Source: Oceanobacillus arenosus
Lineage (GTDB): Bacteria; Bacillota; Bacilli; Bacillales; Amphibacillaceae
Assembly (NCBI RefSeq): GCF_003369575.1
Contig: NZ_PIOC01000016.1
Span: 61,516 to 125,515 of the forward strand
DNA length: 64,000 nucleotides
Reading direction: 5' to 3'
The first letter of the stretch is position 1. The number at the start of each line of letters is the position of its first letter. The translations under genes and the position numbers were made by a program. Of this stretch, positions 54,663 to 63,951 are shown one piece after another. Under the pieces are notes generated by a model that searched no databases, had not been told where the DNA came from, and saw only the letters and a list, made by a program, of their open reading frames with translations.

Positions 54663-54780
54663 TCCCCTCCAGTATGTATAATTTCCATTCCGTATATTAC
54701 CAAAAATTTGATGCTATAATATTGAGTATAACAAACTTTCAACAATTGATTGAGAGAAATGATGGAGCGGAGGAAGCAGA

Positions 54781-55845
54781 TTGACTACAAATGTACCAAG
54801 GACAGCAGTGACATTGCTTAGAGCAGTGTATCGTGATATTTTTCCTGAAGTTAATGAAGCATTGGACTATTGGAAAAGAAGGGCAGAGCAAATTCCTGAT
54901 CTGGAATTGCGGACACAGGCGCTAGCCAGTATTAATTCAAAACGATTTCATTGTCAAGGTGGTGCTGTATATGCACTTTTAGCGGCAAATAACCAAAAAA
55001 GGGCGATTCAATTTATTGTGGCCTATCAGACAATTAGCGATTATCTAGATAATCTTTGTGATCGAAGCACATCGATGGATCCGGATGACTTCCGTTTATT
55101 GCATCAATCAATGGAGGATGCACTTTCCCCAACGAATAATGTGGAAAATTATTATAAATTAAGGGAGGAACAGGAGGATGGGGGCTATTTAGCTGATCTC
55201 GTGCAAACCTGCCAACAAATAATGGGTGAAATCCCGACATATTCTGTTATCAAGCCGTTTTTGTTGGAGCTTGAAGCAATGTATAGTGATCTTCAAGTAC
55301 ATAAGCATGTACTTGTGGAAGAGAGAGTTCCTCGATTAACTACCTGGTATGAAGAGAGCAAGGGAAAAACACCAACCCTAACCTGGTATGAATTTGCAGC
55401 AGCTGCTGGGTCGACGTTAGGAATCTTTTGTTTTGTTTCTTATGCACTAGGAGGCAAGATGACAAGCGAACTTGCATCTGAAATCTATAACGGATATTTT
55501 CCGTATATGCAAGGCTTACATATTCTACTTGATTATTTTATTGATCAGCAAGAGGATGAACAAGAAGGGGATTTAAATTTCTGTAGCTTCTATCCAAACA
55601 AAGAACAAATGAATTTACGTTTTCATTATTTTATCGAGCAAACGGCAACGCATGTTCAAATGCTGCCAGACAAAAAGTTCCATGGGATGATACAACAAGG
55701 TTTAGTTGCTTTATATTTAGGAGATGCGAAAGTGAAACAGCTTGATGATGGTGAGAAAATGACAAAAGCACTTTTACATGCGAGTGGGGGCATGGCGAAA
55801 TTTTTCCATTGGAATATAAAAATGTATTATAAGCGTGCGAGATAA
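54781..55845 (+). CDS. ytpB: YtpB, tetraprenyl-beta-curcumene synthase
   Basis: The product is 354 residues and matches the DUF2600/YtpB family. In B. subtilis this enzyme cyclises heptaprenyl diphosphate to tetraprenyl-beta-curcumene, a C35 terpene that is further made into sporulenes. It lacks a standard DDxxD motif; an acidic 'YLDNLCDRSTSMDPDD' segment near residues 87-102 and 'DYFIDQQEDEQEGD' near 252-265 are the likely diphosphate/Mg sites. The start is TTG at 54781, behind GGAGGAAG. The partner sqhC is not in the window. Confidence 0.9.
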   Translation: MTTNVPRTAVTLLRAVYRDIFPEVNEALDYWKRRAEQIPDLELRTQALASINSKRFHCQGGAVYALLAANNQKRAIQFIVAYQTISDYLDNLCDRSTSMDPDDFRLLHQSMEDALSPTNNVENYYKLREEQEDGGYLADLVQTCQQIMGEIPTYSVIKPFLLELEAMYSDLQVHKHVLVEERVPRLTTWYEESKGKTPTLTWYEFAAAAGSTLGIFCFVSYALGGKMTSELASEIYNGYFPYMQGLHILLDYFIDQQEDEQEGDLNFCSFYPNKEQMNLRFHYFIEQTATHVQMLPDKKFHGMIQQGLVALYLGDAKVKQLDDGEKMTKALLHASGGMAKFFHWNIKMYYKRAR

Positions 55846-56078
55846 GGAGAGGAACGAGTGGGGTACACGTATAATAAGGAATCTATTTATCGATGATGCA
55901 CAAACTTCTTTCATTAAAAATGAATACTAATAATAGGAGGTAACTCGATGTGTACGAACGTATAACAAAACAATAAATCTTAATGTAAACAATTCCTCAT
56001 AAAAGACTCATGCTTTAATCACTACGAAGGGTAGCGGAGAAATGCAAAACGTAATACTTTTAAGGAGTGTAAAGAAAA

Positions 56079-56660
56079 ATGGTAGATTATGGGGAAGAAC
56101 TCCAAATTTCAGGGATATGGATTATTGGACTTGGTGCAATTGTTGCAGCACTTGGGCACACGGAGCAGACGTTGACTGGGACAGGATTGGGAAAAGATTT
56201 CATTATCAAAGGAAATGTGATTGAGGCCATTGGAAATTCGTTACAAGCAATTGGAGTGGAGAAGGAGGTACAATCTAAGGGGGAGATATCGGAAATATAT
56301 ACCATAATTGGTTGCTGGCTTGAAGCTAGCGGTAACGCTACTACTGCTGTTGGCTTGGCGGATGAACGTATACCAGAAGATGAGGGAATAAAGCTAAGTG
56401 CGCTCGGAAGTGGTGTACTGTCATTAGGTGCTGCATTTGAAACATTGGGTGCAGTTTATTCAAAGGACTCATTATCTAGATCTCTTGAGATAGTGGGTAA
56501 TAGTTTTATTGCTTTAGGTGCTCTATTGGAATCGATTGGTAGTGTATTTACTTTAAATACTAAAAAGGATATAGGTGAAAAACTTTCATTAGTTGGGAGC
56601 TGGACTCAGGTTCTTGGTGGAATTATTTTAATTTATGCATTTACGTTTCTCGATAATTAA
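56079..56660 (+). CDS. Glycine-heptad repeat protein (DUF6944-like)
   Basis: The product is 193 residues and almost wholly made of six similar units, each with the spacing G-x6-G-x6-G. Glycines stand at 12/19/26, 45/52/59, 78/85/92, 110/117/124, 140/147/154 and 173/180. The units start every 30-33 residues and are hydrophobic between the glycines ('GNVIEAIGNSLQAIG', 'GNSFIALGALLESIG'). This looks like stacked glycine-zipper helices that may enter a membrane or self-assemble. It recalls Bacillus 'DUF6944 repetitive proteins', function unknown. AAGGAG precedes the ATG. It lies between ytpB and the CPBP gene. Confidence 0.75.
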   Translation: MVDYGEELQISGIWIIGLGAIVAALGHTEQTLTGTGLGKDFIIKGNVIEAIGNSLQAIGVEKEVQSKGEISEIYTIIGCWLEASGNATTAVGLADERIPEDEGIKLSALGSGVLSLGAAFETLGAVYSKDSLSRSLEIVGNSFIALGALLESIGSVFTLNTKKDIGEKLSLVGSWTQVLGGIILIYAFTFLDN

Positions 56661-56913
56661 CCAATAAATCGACGGGCGGTATTATCATAATAGATCCTAC
56701 AGTGTATCTTGAAAATAACTAAATCAATTGGAAAGTATTATTTTTAAAGGAATTATTAGTTGGGACATAGAAATAGGTATTATAGGTAAATAATCTAATA
56801 ACAAAAGATGATGGCATTTAATAAGAAAAATAGTGTGACTGTTTAAGCAACAATTGAAGTGGATTGCAATTATTCAGGATTCCATTTCATAAAAAAAAAG
56901 AGTAGGTGCCAAT

Positions 56914-57672
56914 ATGCTAAAAAGTGCATGGCTTGTATCCTTTATTCGCATTCCAATGTTGGGGATTGCACTTCTACTTCTTTTTGCAATATTTGAACTT
57001 AGTGGATTACAGTTTCATTTCCCGTTTTTACCAGAACTATCAACCGTGTATTTTACAGTAGTAAATATTATTTGTTTTATTCTGATGCATCGATTATTGA
57101 AAAAAGAAGGACGTACGTTAAAAGAACTTGTAGGTTATCATCGAGAGTATCTATTTAAGGATATTCTGTATGGGCTTCTGTGGTTAGTAGTTCTATTTGT
57201 TCCTTTTGTATTGGCGGTCATGGGTATGATGTTTATCTTGTTTGGAACAGAGATGCTGCAACAATTTCAAACTGTTTTCGCTGGAAATGAAGATAGTTAT
57301 TTATTTGCTCGACCAATATGGTTAATGTGGTTTGCAGCAATAGTTTCTCTAGCTTTCCCGTTTCTAAACGGACCTATTGAAGAAATAATGTATCGCGGCT
57401 ACGCACAATCGATATTTTTAAAATATTTCAAAAAAGTATGGATTGCGATATTCATACCTTCCTTAGGTTTTGCGCTTCAACATATATTCTTAGCGGCAAC
57501 GTTGGAAGGTGCGCTAGTTTATTGCACAGCATATTTCCTCTGGGGAGTTGGTAGTGGAATAATCTATCTCAAACAAAAGCGATTATTTCCACTCATTATT
57601 TGTCACTTTGTCGTCAACATTTCATTTAGTGTATTTCCAATTATTTTTCTAACATTAGGTGTGACTGAATAA
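56914..57672 (+). CDS. CPBP-family intramembrane protease
   Basis: The product is 252 residues with about seven membrane segments. The CPBP (CAAX/Abi) motifs are visible: 'EEIMYRGY' near residues 156-163 (EExxxR), 'FALQHIF' near 187-193 (FxxxH), and 'ICHFVVNIS' near 228-236 (HxxxN/B). These are thought to be metal-dependent intramembrane proteases or, in some bacteria, immunity proteins to bacteriocins. Nothing around indicates a bacteriocin. It is followed 15 bases later by the DUF1992 gene, so the two are probably co-transcribed. Confidence 0.87.
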   Translation: MLKSAWLVSFIRIPMLGIALLLLFAIFELSGLQFHFPFLPELSTVYFTVVNIICFILMHRLLKKEGRTLKELVGYHREYLFKDILYGLLWLVVLFVPFVLAVMGMMFILFGTEMLQQFQTVFAGNEDSYLFARPIWLMWFAAIVSLAFPFLNGPIEEIMYRGYAQSIFLKYFKKVWIAIFIPSLGFALQHIFLAATLEGALVYCTAYFLWGVGSGIIYLKQKRLFPLIICHFVVNISFSVFPIIFLTLGVTE

Positions 57673-57687
57673 AGAGGGGGCAGGTCA

Positions 57688-58026
57688 ATGGATAGAAAAT
57701 ACAATGATCTAATCGGCGAAATATTGGAATCATCCGGTGAAAAGGATAATTTCAATTTAGAAGGAAAGGGCAAACCATTGCCAAAAGGATACATACAACG
57801 GGATGTATTTCAAAACTTCCAAAAGATAGCGAAAGATGCTGGATACCTTCCACCATGGCTCAAGCTGCAAAAGGAGATTGCAGCTTTGGTCATCGAGGCT
57901 GTAACGGAAAGAGACTTGAAGACTATCAATAAGAAGATCAAAGATTACAATTCACTTTGTCCTCCCTCTATGCAGAAGCAGCCTATTAGATTAGATGAAT
58001 TGGAGAAGGCTAGAAAGATTTGGTAA
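57688..58026 (+). CDS. DUF1992 (DnaJ-associated domain) protein
   Basis: The product is 112 residues. 'IGEILESSGEKDNFNLEGKGKPL' and 'VFQNFQKIAKDAGYLPPWLKLQKEI' match the DUF1992 domain, sometimes found at the end of DnaJ-like proteins but here stand-alone without a J domain. It is soluble and charged; function is unknown. GAGGGGG precedes the ATG. It ends in a long hairpin terminator at 58072-58109. Confidence 0.85.
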   Translation: MDRKYNDLIGEILESSGEKDNFNLEGKGKPLPKGYIQRDVFQNFQKIAKDAGYLPPWLKLQKEIAALVIEAVTERDLKTINKKIKDYNSLCPPSMQKQPIRLDELEKARKIW

Positions 58027-58071
58027 TGGGAGACATTTAGTTGTTTGGGAATTATTCTCATGATGTCAATA

Positions 58072-58109
58072 AGCATAAAGTGAAACTTTCATTTTATGCT
58101 ATTTTTTTG
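58072..58109 (+). terminator. Terminator after the DUF1992 gene
   Basis: AGCATAAAGTGAAA pairs with TTTCATTTTATGCT (one G-T pair), followed by seven T. Confidence 0.88.
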
Positions 58110-58177
58110 AGTGGATTATCCATGTAATGCGTGAGATAGAGGATGATATTAGATACGGAAATTCATTATTAAACTTA

Positions 58178-58216
58178 AACAACCACGCTCTGACATTTAG
58201 TCAAAGCGTGGTTGTT
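58178..58216 (-). terminator. Terminator of mnmM
   Basis: AACAACCACGCT pairs with AGCGTGGTTGTT. It lies directly after the methyltransferase stop on the minus strand. Confidence 0.85.
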
Positions 58217-58787
58217 AGTTTGCTTTCTTCTGAATCGCCAGGATAAATGGTGGATCATTTTTCTGATTAATAAATCCATAGCGTAGAACACTATACTGCT
58301 GCTGATCCAGATGGAATAGATGCTTTAAGATTGCTTCCTTTTCTTCCTTGCCGCCCTCATGTCCATGATAAACAACAATAACAATGATCCCATCTTTTCT
58401 TAAATGCTCTAAGATTGTGTCAATTGCGGTTATTGTTGAGTCAGGCTTCGTAATGATTTTCTTATCACTTTTAGGCAAATAACCAAGATTGAATATTGCA
58501 CCGCTTATTTTCTCATCTTTATTAGCTGGTAAATATTTCGCGATATTCTCATGACTATCATGAATAAGGAATACATTTGTACGTTCATGTTCAATGACTC
58601 GTTGCCTTGTCGCGGTGATTGCTTCCTTTTGAATGTCAAAAGCAAGTACCTTCCCATGTTCACCAACAAGCTCACTTAAAAATAATGTGTCATTGCCATT
58701 TCCACAGGTTGCATCGATAACAATCTCGTCTTGGTTAATTGCTTCTTCTAATAAGTAGTGGGCATAGTTTAAAATTCCTTTAAGCAT
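58215..58787 (-). CDS. mnmM: MnmM (YtqB), tRNA wobble-uridine methyltransferase
   Basis: The product is 190 residues with a class I SAM-methyltransferase fold: motif I 'VIDATCGNGNDTLFL' near residues 23-37, and 'FNLGYLPKSDK' near 103-113 as the active-site NLGY-type loop. It matches YtqB, reported to be MnmM, which methylates 5-aminomethyl-2-thiouridine at tRNA position 34. The start at 58787 follows AAGGAG at a spacing of 10; an extra 9-residue upstream extension is possible. It is divergent from leuS. Confidence 0.87.
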   Translation of the reverse strand: MLKGILNYAHYLLEEAINQDEIVIDATCGNGNDTLFLSELVGEHGKVLAFDIQKEAITATRQRVIEHERTNVFLIHDSHENIAKYLPANKDEKISGAIFNLGYLPKSDKKIITKPDSTITAIDTILEHLRKDGIIVIVVYHGHEGGKEEKEAILKHLFHLDQQQYSVLRYGFINQKNDPPFILAIQKKAN

Positions 58788-58868
58788 ATAGTTATATAAC
58801 TCCTTATATATCATTCATATTGACTAGTTTAACACATTCAAATTCGAGATGTATATTCTTATGCGTAG

Positions 58869-58897
58869 TTGACAAAAATGGTACTATTCTTTATACT
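58869..58897 (+). promoter_or_regulatory. Promoter of the leuS transcript
   Basis: TTGACA (58869-58874) and TATACT (58892-58897) with 17 bases between; a TATAAT at 58903 is also near. It lies just upstream of the T-box leader. Confidence 0.72.
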
Positions 58898-58924
58898 TTC
58901 GATATAATATTGAAACGACTTTGA

Positions 58925-59157
58925 TAAGGATTAGTAATAAATAATTCAAGCATAGAGAGGCAGCGGTTGGTGTAAGCTGTCGTTGATCTATTTATGAACT
59001 CACCTTTAATGTTGCAGAAATGAATTTGTAGTAGTTTCTGTCGTCAATCCACGTTATGGATACGAGTGAACGTATAGATTACGTTAATTTGGGTGGTACC
59101 GCGGGAGTATATAACAAAGCTTCTCGTCCCTTTCAGGGGATGAGTGGCTTTTTTTGT
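58925..59157 (+). promoter_or_regulatory. T-box leader, leucine specifier
   Basis: The T-box sequence TGGGTGGTACCGCGGG is at 59090-59105. The specifier codon in the GAACTC context reads CTC (58999-59001), a leucine codon, in agreement with leuS downstream. AAGCTTCTCGTCCC pairs roughly with GGGGATGAGTGGCTT, followed by seven T (about 59117-59155), as the terminator. Uncharged tRNA-Leu should favour read-through. Confidence 0.95.
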
Positions 59158-59241
59158 TAGCAAAAACATAACAAATGCGTACAACGAAAGCTATTATCTA
59201 AAGGCTAGTTTTCCCGAAAAGTCAACAAGGAGGAAATAATC

Positions 59242-61656
59242 ATGAGTTTCAAACACCAAGAAATAGAAAAGAAATGGCAACAGTATTGGAATGAGAATAA
59301 AACGTTTAAAGCAGATACTTTTTCAGAGAAAGAAAAGTTCTATGCACTGGATATGTTCCCATACCCATCTGGGGTAGGGCTGCATGTTGGTCATCCAGAA
59401 GGCTATACTGCAACCGATATTCTTTCACGAATGAGGCGAATGCAAGGGTATGAAGTGCTTCATCCGATGGGCTGGGATGCATTTGGTTTGCCAGCAGAGC
59501 AATACGCAATTGACACAGGAAATAGTCCTGCTGAGTTTACAGCACATAATATTGCGACCTTTAAACGGCAAATTCAAGAACTGGGCTTCTCTTATGATTG
59601 GGACCGTGAAGTGAACACGACCGATCCGAATTATTATAAGTGGACACAATGGATATTTACGAAGCTTTACGAAAAAGGCCTTGCCTATATTGATGAGGTA
59701 GCAGTTAACTGGTGTCCATCACTTGGTACGGTGCTTGCAAATGAAGAAGTAATTGATGGTAAAAGTGAACGTGGAGGACATTCTGTTATTCGTAAACCAA
59801 TGAAGCAGTGGATGCTAAAAATTACGGCATACGCTGATCGTTTACTTGAGGATTTAGATGACCTAGACTGGCCGGATAGCTTGAAGGAAATGCAACGTAA
59901 TTGGATTGGCCGTTCTGAGGGTGCGGAAGTTACGTTTAATATTGATGGGCATGACGAAGAATTCACTGTTTTTACAACTAGACCGGATACGCTTTTTGGT
60001 GCAACCTATGCAGTGCTAGCACCAGAGCATCCATTTGTTAAAAAGATTACAACTGTGGATCAAAAAGCAGCGGTTGATGCTTATTTGCACGAAGTAGAAA
60101 CGAAGTCGGACCTAGAGCGTACAGATTTAGCGAAGAATAAAACAGGTGTATTCACTGGTGCATACGCAATTAATCCAGTAAATAATGAAAAAATGCCAAT
60201 CTGGGTTGCGGATTATGTACTAATGTCTTATGGTACAGGAGCTATTATGGCAGTACCTGCACATGATGAACGAGATTATGAATTTGCGAAGAAATTTGCC
60301 TTACCTATTATCGAAGTTGTCGCAGGTGGCGATGTAGAGAATGAGGCTTACACTGGTGATGGAGAGCATGTGAATTCTCGCTTCCTTGATGGTCTCGGAA
60401 AAGAAGAAGCAATATCGAAAATGATTGAGTGGCTAGTAGCGGAAGATAAAGGCGAACAGAAAATTACGTATCGGCTTCGTGATTGGTTATTCGCAAGACA
60501 ACGTTACTGGGGCGAACCAATTCCAATTATTCATTGGGAAGATGGTACGATGTCAACTGTTCCAGAAGAAGAGCTTCCATTAGTACTTCCAGTAATGACA
60601 GAAATCAAACCATCTGGCACAGGAGAATCGCCACTTGCTAATAATGAAGAGTGGATAAATGTAGTCGATCCAAAAACCGGTATGAAAGGCCGTCGAGAAA
60701 CGAATACGATGCCACAATGGGCTGGCAGCTGCTGGTATTTCTTACGTTATATTGATCCAAATAATACGGAGCAACTTGCAGATCCAAAAGCATTAGAAAA
60801 ATGGTTGCCAATAGATATTTATATTGGTGGGGCAGAACATGCCGTACTTCATTTACTATATGCACGTTTCTGGCATAAGTTTTTATTCGACATTGGCGTA
60901 GTACCTACGAAGGAACCATTCCAAAAGTTATTTAATCAAGGAATGATTCTTGGTGAAGGTAATGAGAAGATGAGTAAATCAAAAGGAAATGTTGTAAACC
61001 CTGATGATATTGTTGCCTCACATGGTGCAGATACGCTAAGGCTTTATGAAATGTTCATGGGACCACTTGATGCATCTGTCGCATGGTCAACGAATGGACT
61101 TGATGGTGCAAGACGTTTCCTTGATCGTGTTTGGCGTTTATTCATCAATGAAGATGGAACTGTTTCAGATAAGGTTGTCGTGCAAGAGGAAAGTGCTCTG
61201 GATAAGGTTTATCATGAAACGGTGAAAAAAGTTACCGAGGATTATGAGCATCTTCATTTTAATACTGGAATTTCGCAGTTAATGGTATTTATTAATGAAG
61301 GATATAAGGCTGAGAAGATTTCGAAGCATCATGTCGAAGGGATTGTGAAGCTCCTTTCACCGGTTGCACCACATATTGCTGAAGAACTTTGGGAGAAATT
61401 AGGTCATACGGAAACCATTACTTACGCGGAATGGCCAGTATTCGATGAAACGAAGCTTGTAGAAGATGAAGTGGAAGTTGTTTTACAGGTGATGGGCAAA
61501 GTTCGTTCGAAAATAAGTGTAGCGAAGGATATTTCAAAAGAAGAGCTAGAAAAAGTCGCACTTGCTGATGAATCATTACAAAAATGGTTAGAAGGCAAAG
61601 CGATTCGTAAAGTAATCGTTGTTCCTGGAAAACTAGTAAATGTAGTGGCTAACTGA
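59242..61656 (+). CDS. leuS: Leucyl-tRNA synthetase
   Basis: The product is 804 residues. The HIGH motif is HVGH at 48-51 and the KMSKS motif is at 576-580 ('[16 protein letters not shown]'). The editing domain lies about residues 220-410 ('[14 protein letters not shown]' and '[16 protein letters not shown]'). It charges tRNA-Leu. Control is by the upstream leucine T-box. AAGGAGG precedes the ATG. A terminator follows, so it is monocistronic. Confidence 0.97.
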   Translation: MSFKHQEIEKKWQQYWNENKTFKADTFSEKEKFYALDMFPYPSGVGLHVGHPEGYTATDILSRMRRMQGYEVLHPMGWDAFGLPAEQYAIDTGNSPAEFTAHNIATFKRQIQELGFSYDWDREVNTTDPNYYKWTQWIFTKLYEKGLAYIDEVAVNWCPSLGTVLANEEVIDGKSERGGHSVIRKPMKQWMLKITAYADRLLEDLDDLDWPDSLKEMQRNWIGRSEGAEVTFNIDGHDEEFTVFTTRPDTLFGATYAVLAPEHPFVKKITTVDQKAAVDAYLHEVETKSDLERTDLAKNKTGVFTGAYAINPVNNEKMPIWVADYVLMSYGTGAIMAVPAHDERDYEFAKKFALPIIEVVAGGDVENEAYTGDGEHVNSRFLDGLGKEEAISKMIEWLVAEDKGEQKITYRLRDWLFARQRYWGEPIPIIHWEDGTMSTVPEEELPLVLPVMTEIKPSGTGESPLANNEEWINVVDPKTGMKGRRETNTMPQWAGSCWYFLRYIDPNNTEQLADPKALEKWLPIDIYIGGAEHAVLHLLYARFWHKFLFDIGVVPTKEPFQKLFNQGMILGEGNEKMSKSKGNVVNPDDIVASHGADTLRLYEMFMGPLDASVAWSTNGLDGARRFLDRVWRLFINEDGTVSDKVVVQEESALDKVYHETVKKVTEDYEHLHFNTGISQLMVFINEGYKAEKISKHHVEGIVKLLSPVAPHIAEELWEKLGHTETITYAEWPVFDETKLVEDEVEVVLQVMGKVRSKISVAKDISKEELEKVALADESLQKWLEGKAIRKVIVVPGKLVNVVAN

Positions 61657-61674
61657 TGCTAGTATGAATAAAGT

Positions 61675-61711
61675 AAGGACCTCAACCTTTAAGCAGGGTT
61701 GAGGTCCTTTT
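61675..61711. terminator. Terminator between leuS and the secreted-protein gene
   Basis: AAGGACCTCAACC pairs with GGTTGAGGTCCTT, followed by TTCCT. It serves both convergent genes. Confidence 0.88.
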
Positions 61712-61720
61712 CCTATCTTC

Positions 61721-62473
61721 TTATGATGGGGTCGGATTCCATTTTGTTTGTAATATTATCCATTGATTATTTTCGTAATACCAAAGGGTTTCGATTGTTC
61801 CTAATTGATCAGCATGATATGCACCACTAATTTGCTGATAGCTCTTTAAGCCATATCCCTTGCCTTCACTAATTTTAATTGGCTCAAAAAAAGCTATTGG
61901 ATCGATCATTAGTGGGGTAGGAGTTAGTAATTTTCCCTCTTTATTATAAATACCTAATCGAATGTAATCTGCAGCACGGCTTTTAACATTCATGACAATC
62001 GGTTTCTCGTTTGGCGTTAATTCAATGGTGACAGTATAGTTCTCCTCAAATTGTCCTTTTACATAATGTTGCTCCGGTAGCGGAATTTCTACTAGTTTGT
62101 CATTTGCCAGCGTGTGAAGGAAGGATGTATATAGCCCACCACTTCCTCCAGTTGGACTTTGATAAAGCATGTCATTTATTTTATCATGGTTTAGATCAAC
62201 AAATTGAATTGTTGGATCATATCCACCGCCATAATTGATCTTCCAACTTTCCCCTTCAGGAACTATTACATCCGCCCAGATGTCCCTGTAATATTTCGTA
62301 TCTGGAGAGAATAAAATTCCATTTAACTTAATGACTTCATTTTGTCCATTGCCCGTCACATCTGATTCATATGTTTCAATTAGAATAGGTTCTTCCTTTG
62401 TTTCGTTTGCCATTACCGTTAATGGCAAAAATAAAGAAAAAAGTAAGATACAAATAGTGACTTTATGTCTCAT
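61721..62473 (-). CDS. Secreted protein of unknown function with calcium-loop-like motifs
   Basis: The product is 250 residues. A signal peptide (about residues 1-22, ending VMA) is clear. The mature protein has two acidic loops, 'DVTGNGQNE' and 'DLNHDKIND', like the calcium loops of FG-GAP/EF-hand repeats. 'IETLWYYENNQWIILQTKWNP' closes it. It recalls spore or envelope VCBS-like proteins, but I cannot name it. The ATG at 62473 follows GGAGAG. Confidence 0.75.
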   Translation of the reverse strand: MRHKVTICILLFSLFLPLTVMANETKEEPILIETYESDVTGNGQNEVIKLNGILFSPDTKYYRDIWADVIVPEGESWKINYGGGYDPTIQFVDLNHDKINDMLYQSPTGGSGGLYTSFLHTLANDKLVEIPLPEQHYVKGQFEENYTVTIELTPNEKPIVMNVKSRAADYIRLGIYNKEGKLLTPTPLMIDPIAFFEPIKISEGKGYGLKSYQQISGAYHADQLGTIETLWYYENNQWIILQTKWNPTPS

Positions 62474-62635
62474 CAGCAACTCTCCAATCTCATTCTTTCT
62501 TTTAGATTGTGCTAGATTATTGATTGCTATTCATTCCAGTCTAATAAAAATTCTTGATTCTAGTGCATATCAAGAGATTGACGCATATCACTTATGGTAC
62601 GATATGTAAAAATGATGCGAAATGGGGAAATACAT

Positions 62636-63379
62636 ATGTTTGATTTATCTGTCATGGAGTGGTTTATCGTTATTCTTTGCGCTATTTTTATTGGCTTTTC
62701 CAAATCAGGCTTACCCAATATGATTATTTTAGTTGTAACCATCCTTATGTTAGTATTTCCTGCAAAGGAATCTGTCGGCATATTGCTGCCAATGCTGCTA
62801 GTAGGCGACGTGTTTGCCGTGACTTATTATCGCCGAAATGTTATATGGAAACATCTTATTTCTCTTATTCCATGGGTATTAATCGGAATTTTGCTTGGCT
62901 ATTTTGTGCTTTCCCATCTAAACAGTGAACAGTTGAAACCGTTGATTGGAATAATTGTACTTGCAATGGTTGTCCTTCATCTAACCCGACAAAAATTTGG
63001 CGAACGGTTTAATCAACTTATGCCGTCATCACTATGGTTTATTTCTCTAATGGGGATACTAGGAGGGTTTACGACAATGGTCGGAAATGCTGCTGGTGGC
63101 GTGATGGCTATTTACTTACTTGTAAAAGGGTTATCGAAGAATGAATTCGTCGGTACTGGGGCATGGTTTTTCCTTACAGTGAATGTAATCAAGCTTCCTT
63201 TCTACCTACATTTAGGTTTGATAAATCAGGAATCTTTGACGTTTAATCTATGGATGGTTCCAGCAATCATCGTTGGTGCATTTATTGGTATCAAAATTTT
63301 GCCGCTGATCCCACAAAAGGTATTTCAATGGCTCGTCTTAGCACTCGCCGCAATAGGTGGGATTAATTTATTATTATAA
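62636..63379 (+). CDS. TauE/SafE-family sulfite or anion exporter
   Basis: The product is 247 residues with about eight membrane segments. 'GFSKSGLPN' near residue 19-28 and 'GGFTTMVGNAAGGVMAIYLL' near 142-161 are the two characteristic half repeats of the TauE/SafE family, which exports sulfite, sulfoacetate or similar. The substrate here is unknown. GGGG at 62622-62625 precedes the ATG at 62636; the upstream in-frame ATG at 62594 lacks a good site. It appears monocistronic. Confidence 0.85.
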   Translation: MFDLSVMEWFIVILCAIFIGFSKSGLPNMIILVVTILMLVFPAKESVGILLPMLLVGDVFAVTYYRRNVIWKHLISLIPWVLIGILLGYFVLSHLNSEQLKPLIGIIVLAMVVLHLTRQKFGERFNQLMPSSLWFISLMGILGGFTTMVGNAAGGVMAIYLLVKGLSKNEFVGTGAWFFLTVNVIKLPFYLHLGLINQESLTFNLWMVPAIIVGAFIGIKILPLIPQKVFQWLVLALAAIGGINLLL

Positions 63380-63513
63380 TGGAATTTATAGAATAGTAGG
63401 ATTGGTTTGTTATGATGGCATCCCAATTACTTTATTTTGTAATTAATATTGATTAAGTAAAGTTTTAATCGAGTTGGTAGAAATTTAGACTCGAGGAAGA
63501 TAGAAGAGTTTCG

Positions 63514-63574
63514 TTGTTTTTATCCCGCAATAATGGGTAGTAGTAAGACCCCACTGAATGAAGTTTCACTTTAT
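63514..63574 (+). repeat. Dispersed repeat family C, short copy
   Basis: TTTTTATCCCGCAATAATGGG and then ACCCCACTGAATGAAG with TTTCACTTTAT. It is the copy at 27551-27714 without the inner hairpin. It lies between the TauE/SafE gene and the rRNA promoters. Confidence 0.7.
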
Positions 63575-63670
63575 ATGAATGGTGATGCCGATAAAGTATG
63601 AAGCATGCTTAATATATGGATAAAGATGGATTATAAATCTATTTTTGTTTAAAAATGTTGCTAATTGGTG

Positions 63671-63699
63671 TTGACAAGCTTTAAGTGAGGTGTTATGAT
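63671..63699 (+). promoter_or_regulatory. rRNA operon promoter P1
   Basis: TTGACA (63671-63676) and TATGAT (63694-63699) with a 17-base spacer. Confidence 0.82.
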
Positions 63700-63753
63700 T
63701 TAAATCCACTCAGGAATAGATTGTTAAGATAAATTCACAAAATAAATTTGTTG

Positions 63754-63783
63754 TTGACAAGATAATTCAAGTAGTGGTAAGAT
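63754..63783 (+). promoter_or_regulatory. rRNA operon promoter P2
   Basis: TTGACA (63754-63759) and TAAGAT (63778-63783) with an 18-base spacer. A leader with TGCTCTTTGAAAACTGAAC (63815-63833), typical of Bacillus rrn operons, follows. Confidence 0.82.
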
Positions 63784-63951
63784 GTAAAAGTTGCTTTTGA
63801 AGCAACAGAACATTTGCTCTTTGAAAACTGAACAAAACAACCAGTATGTCAACGAAAAGAAACATGTTTTCTTTTCAACAAAACAAGAAGGTAACACTTC
63901 TTAAAGCTTAAGACTGATGGAATTGATTGGTGTCAATTTCATTTCAAACAC

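Noticed and set aside
56914..57672. Bacteriocin immunity system based on the CPBP protein
   Set aside because: No bacteriocin precursor, transporter or modification gene is nearby; the neighbour is a DUF1992 protein.
58925..59157. tRNA gene upstream of leuS
   Set aside because: The structured region is a T-box leader with the conserved T-box sequence and terminator; no tRNA cloverleaf was found.
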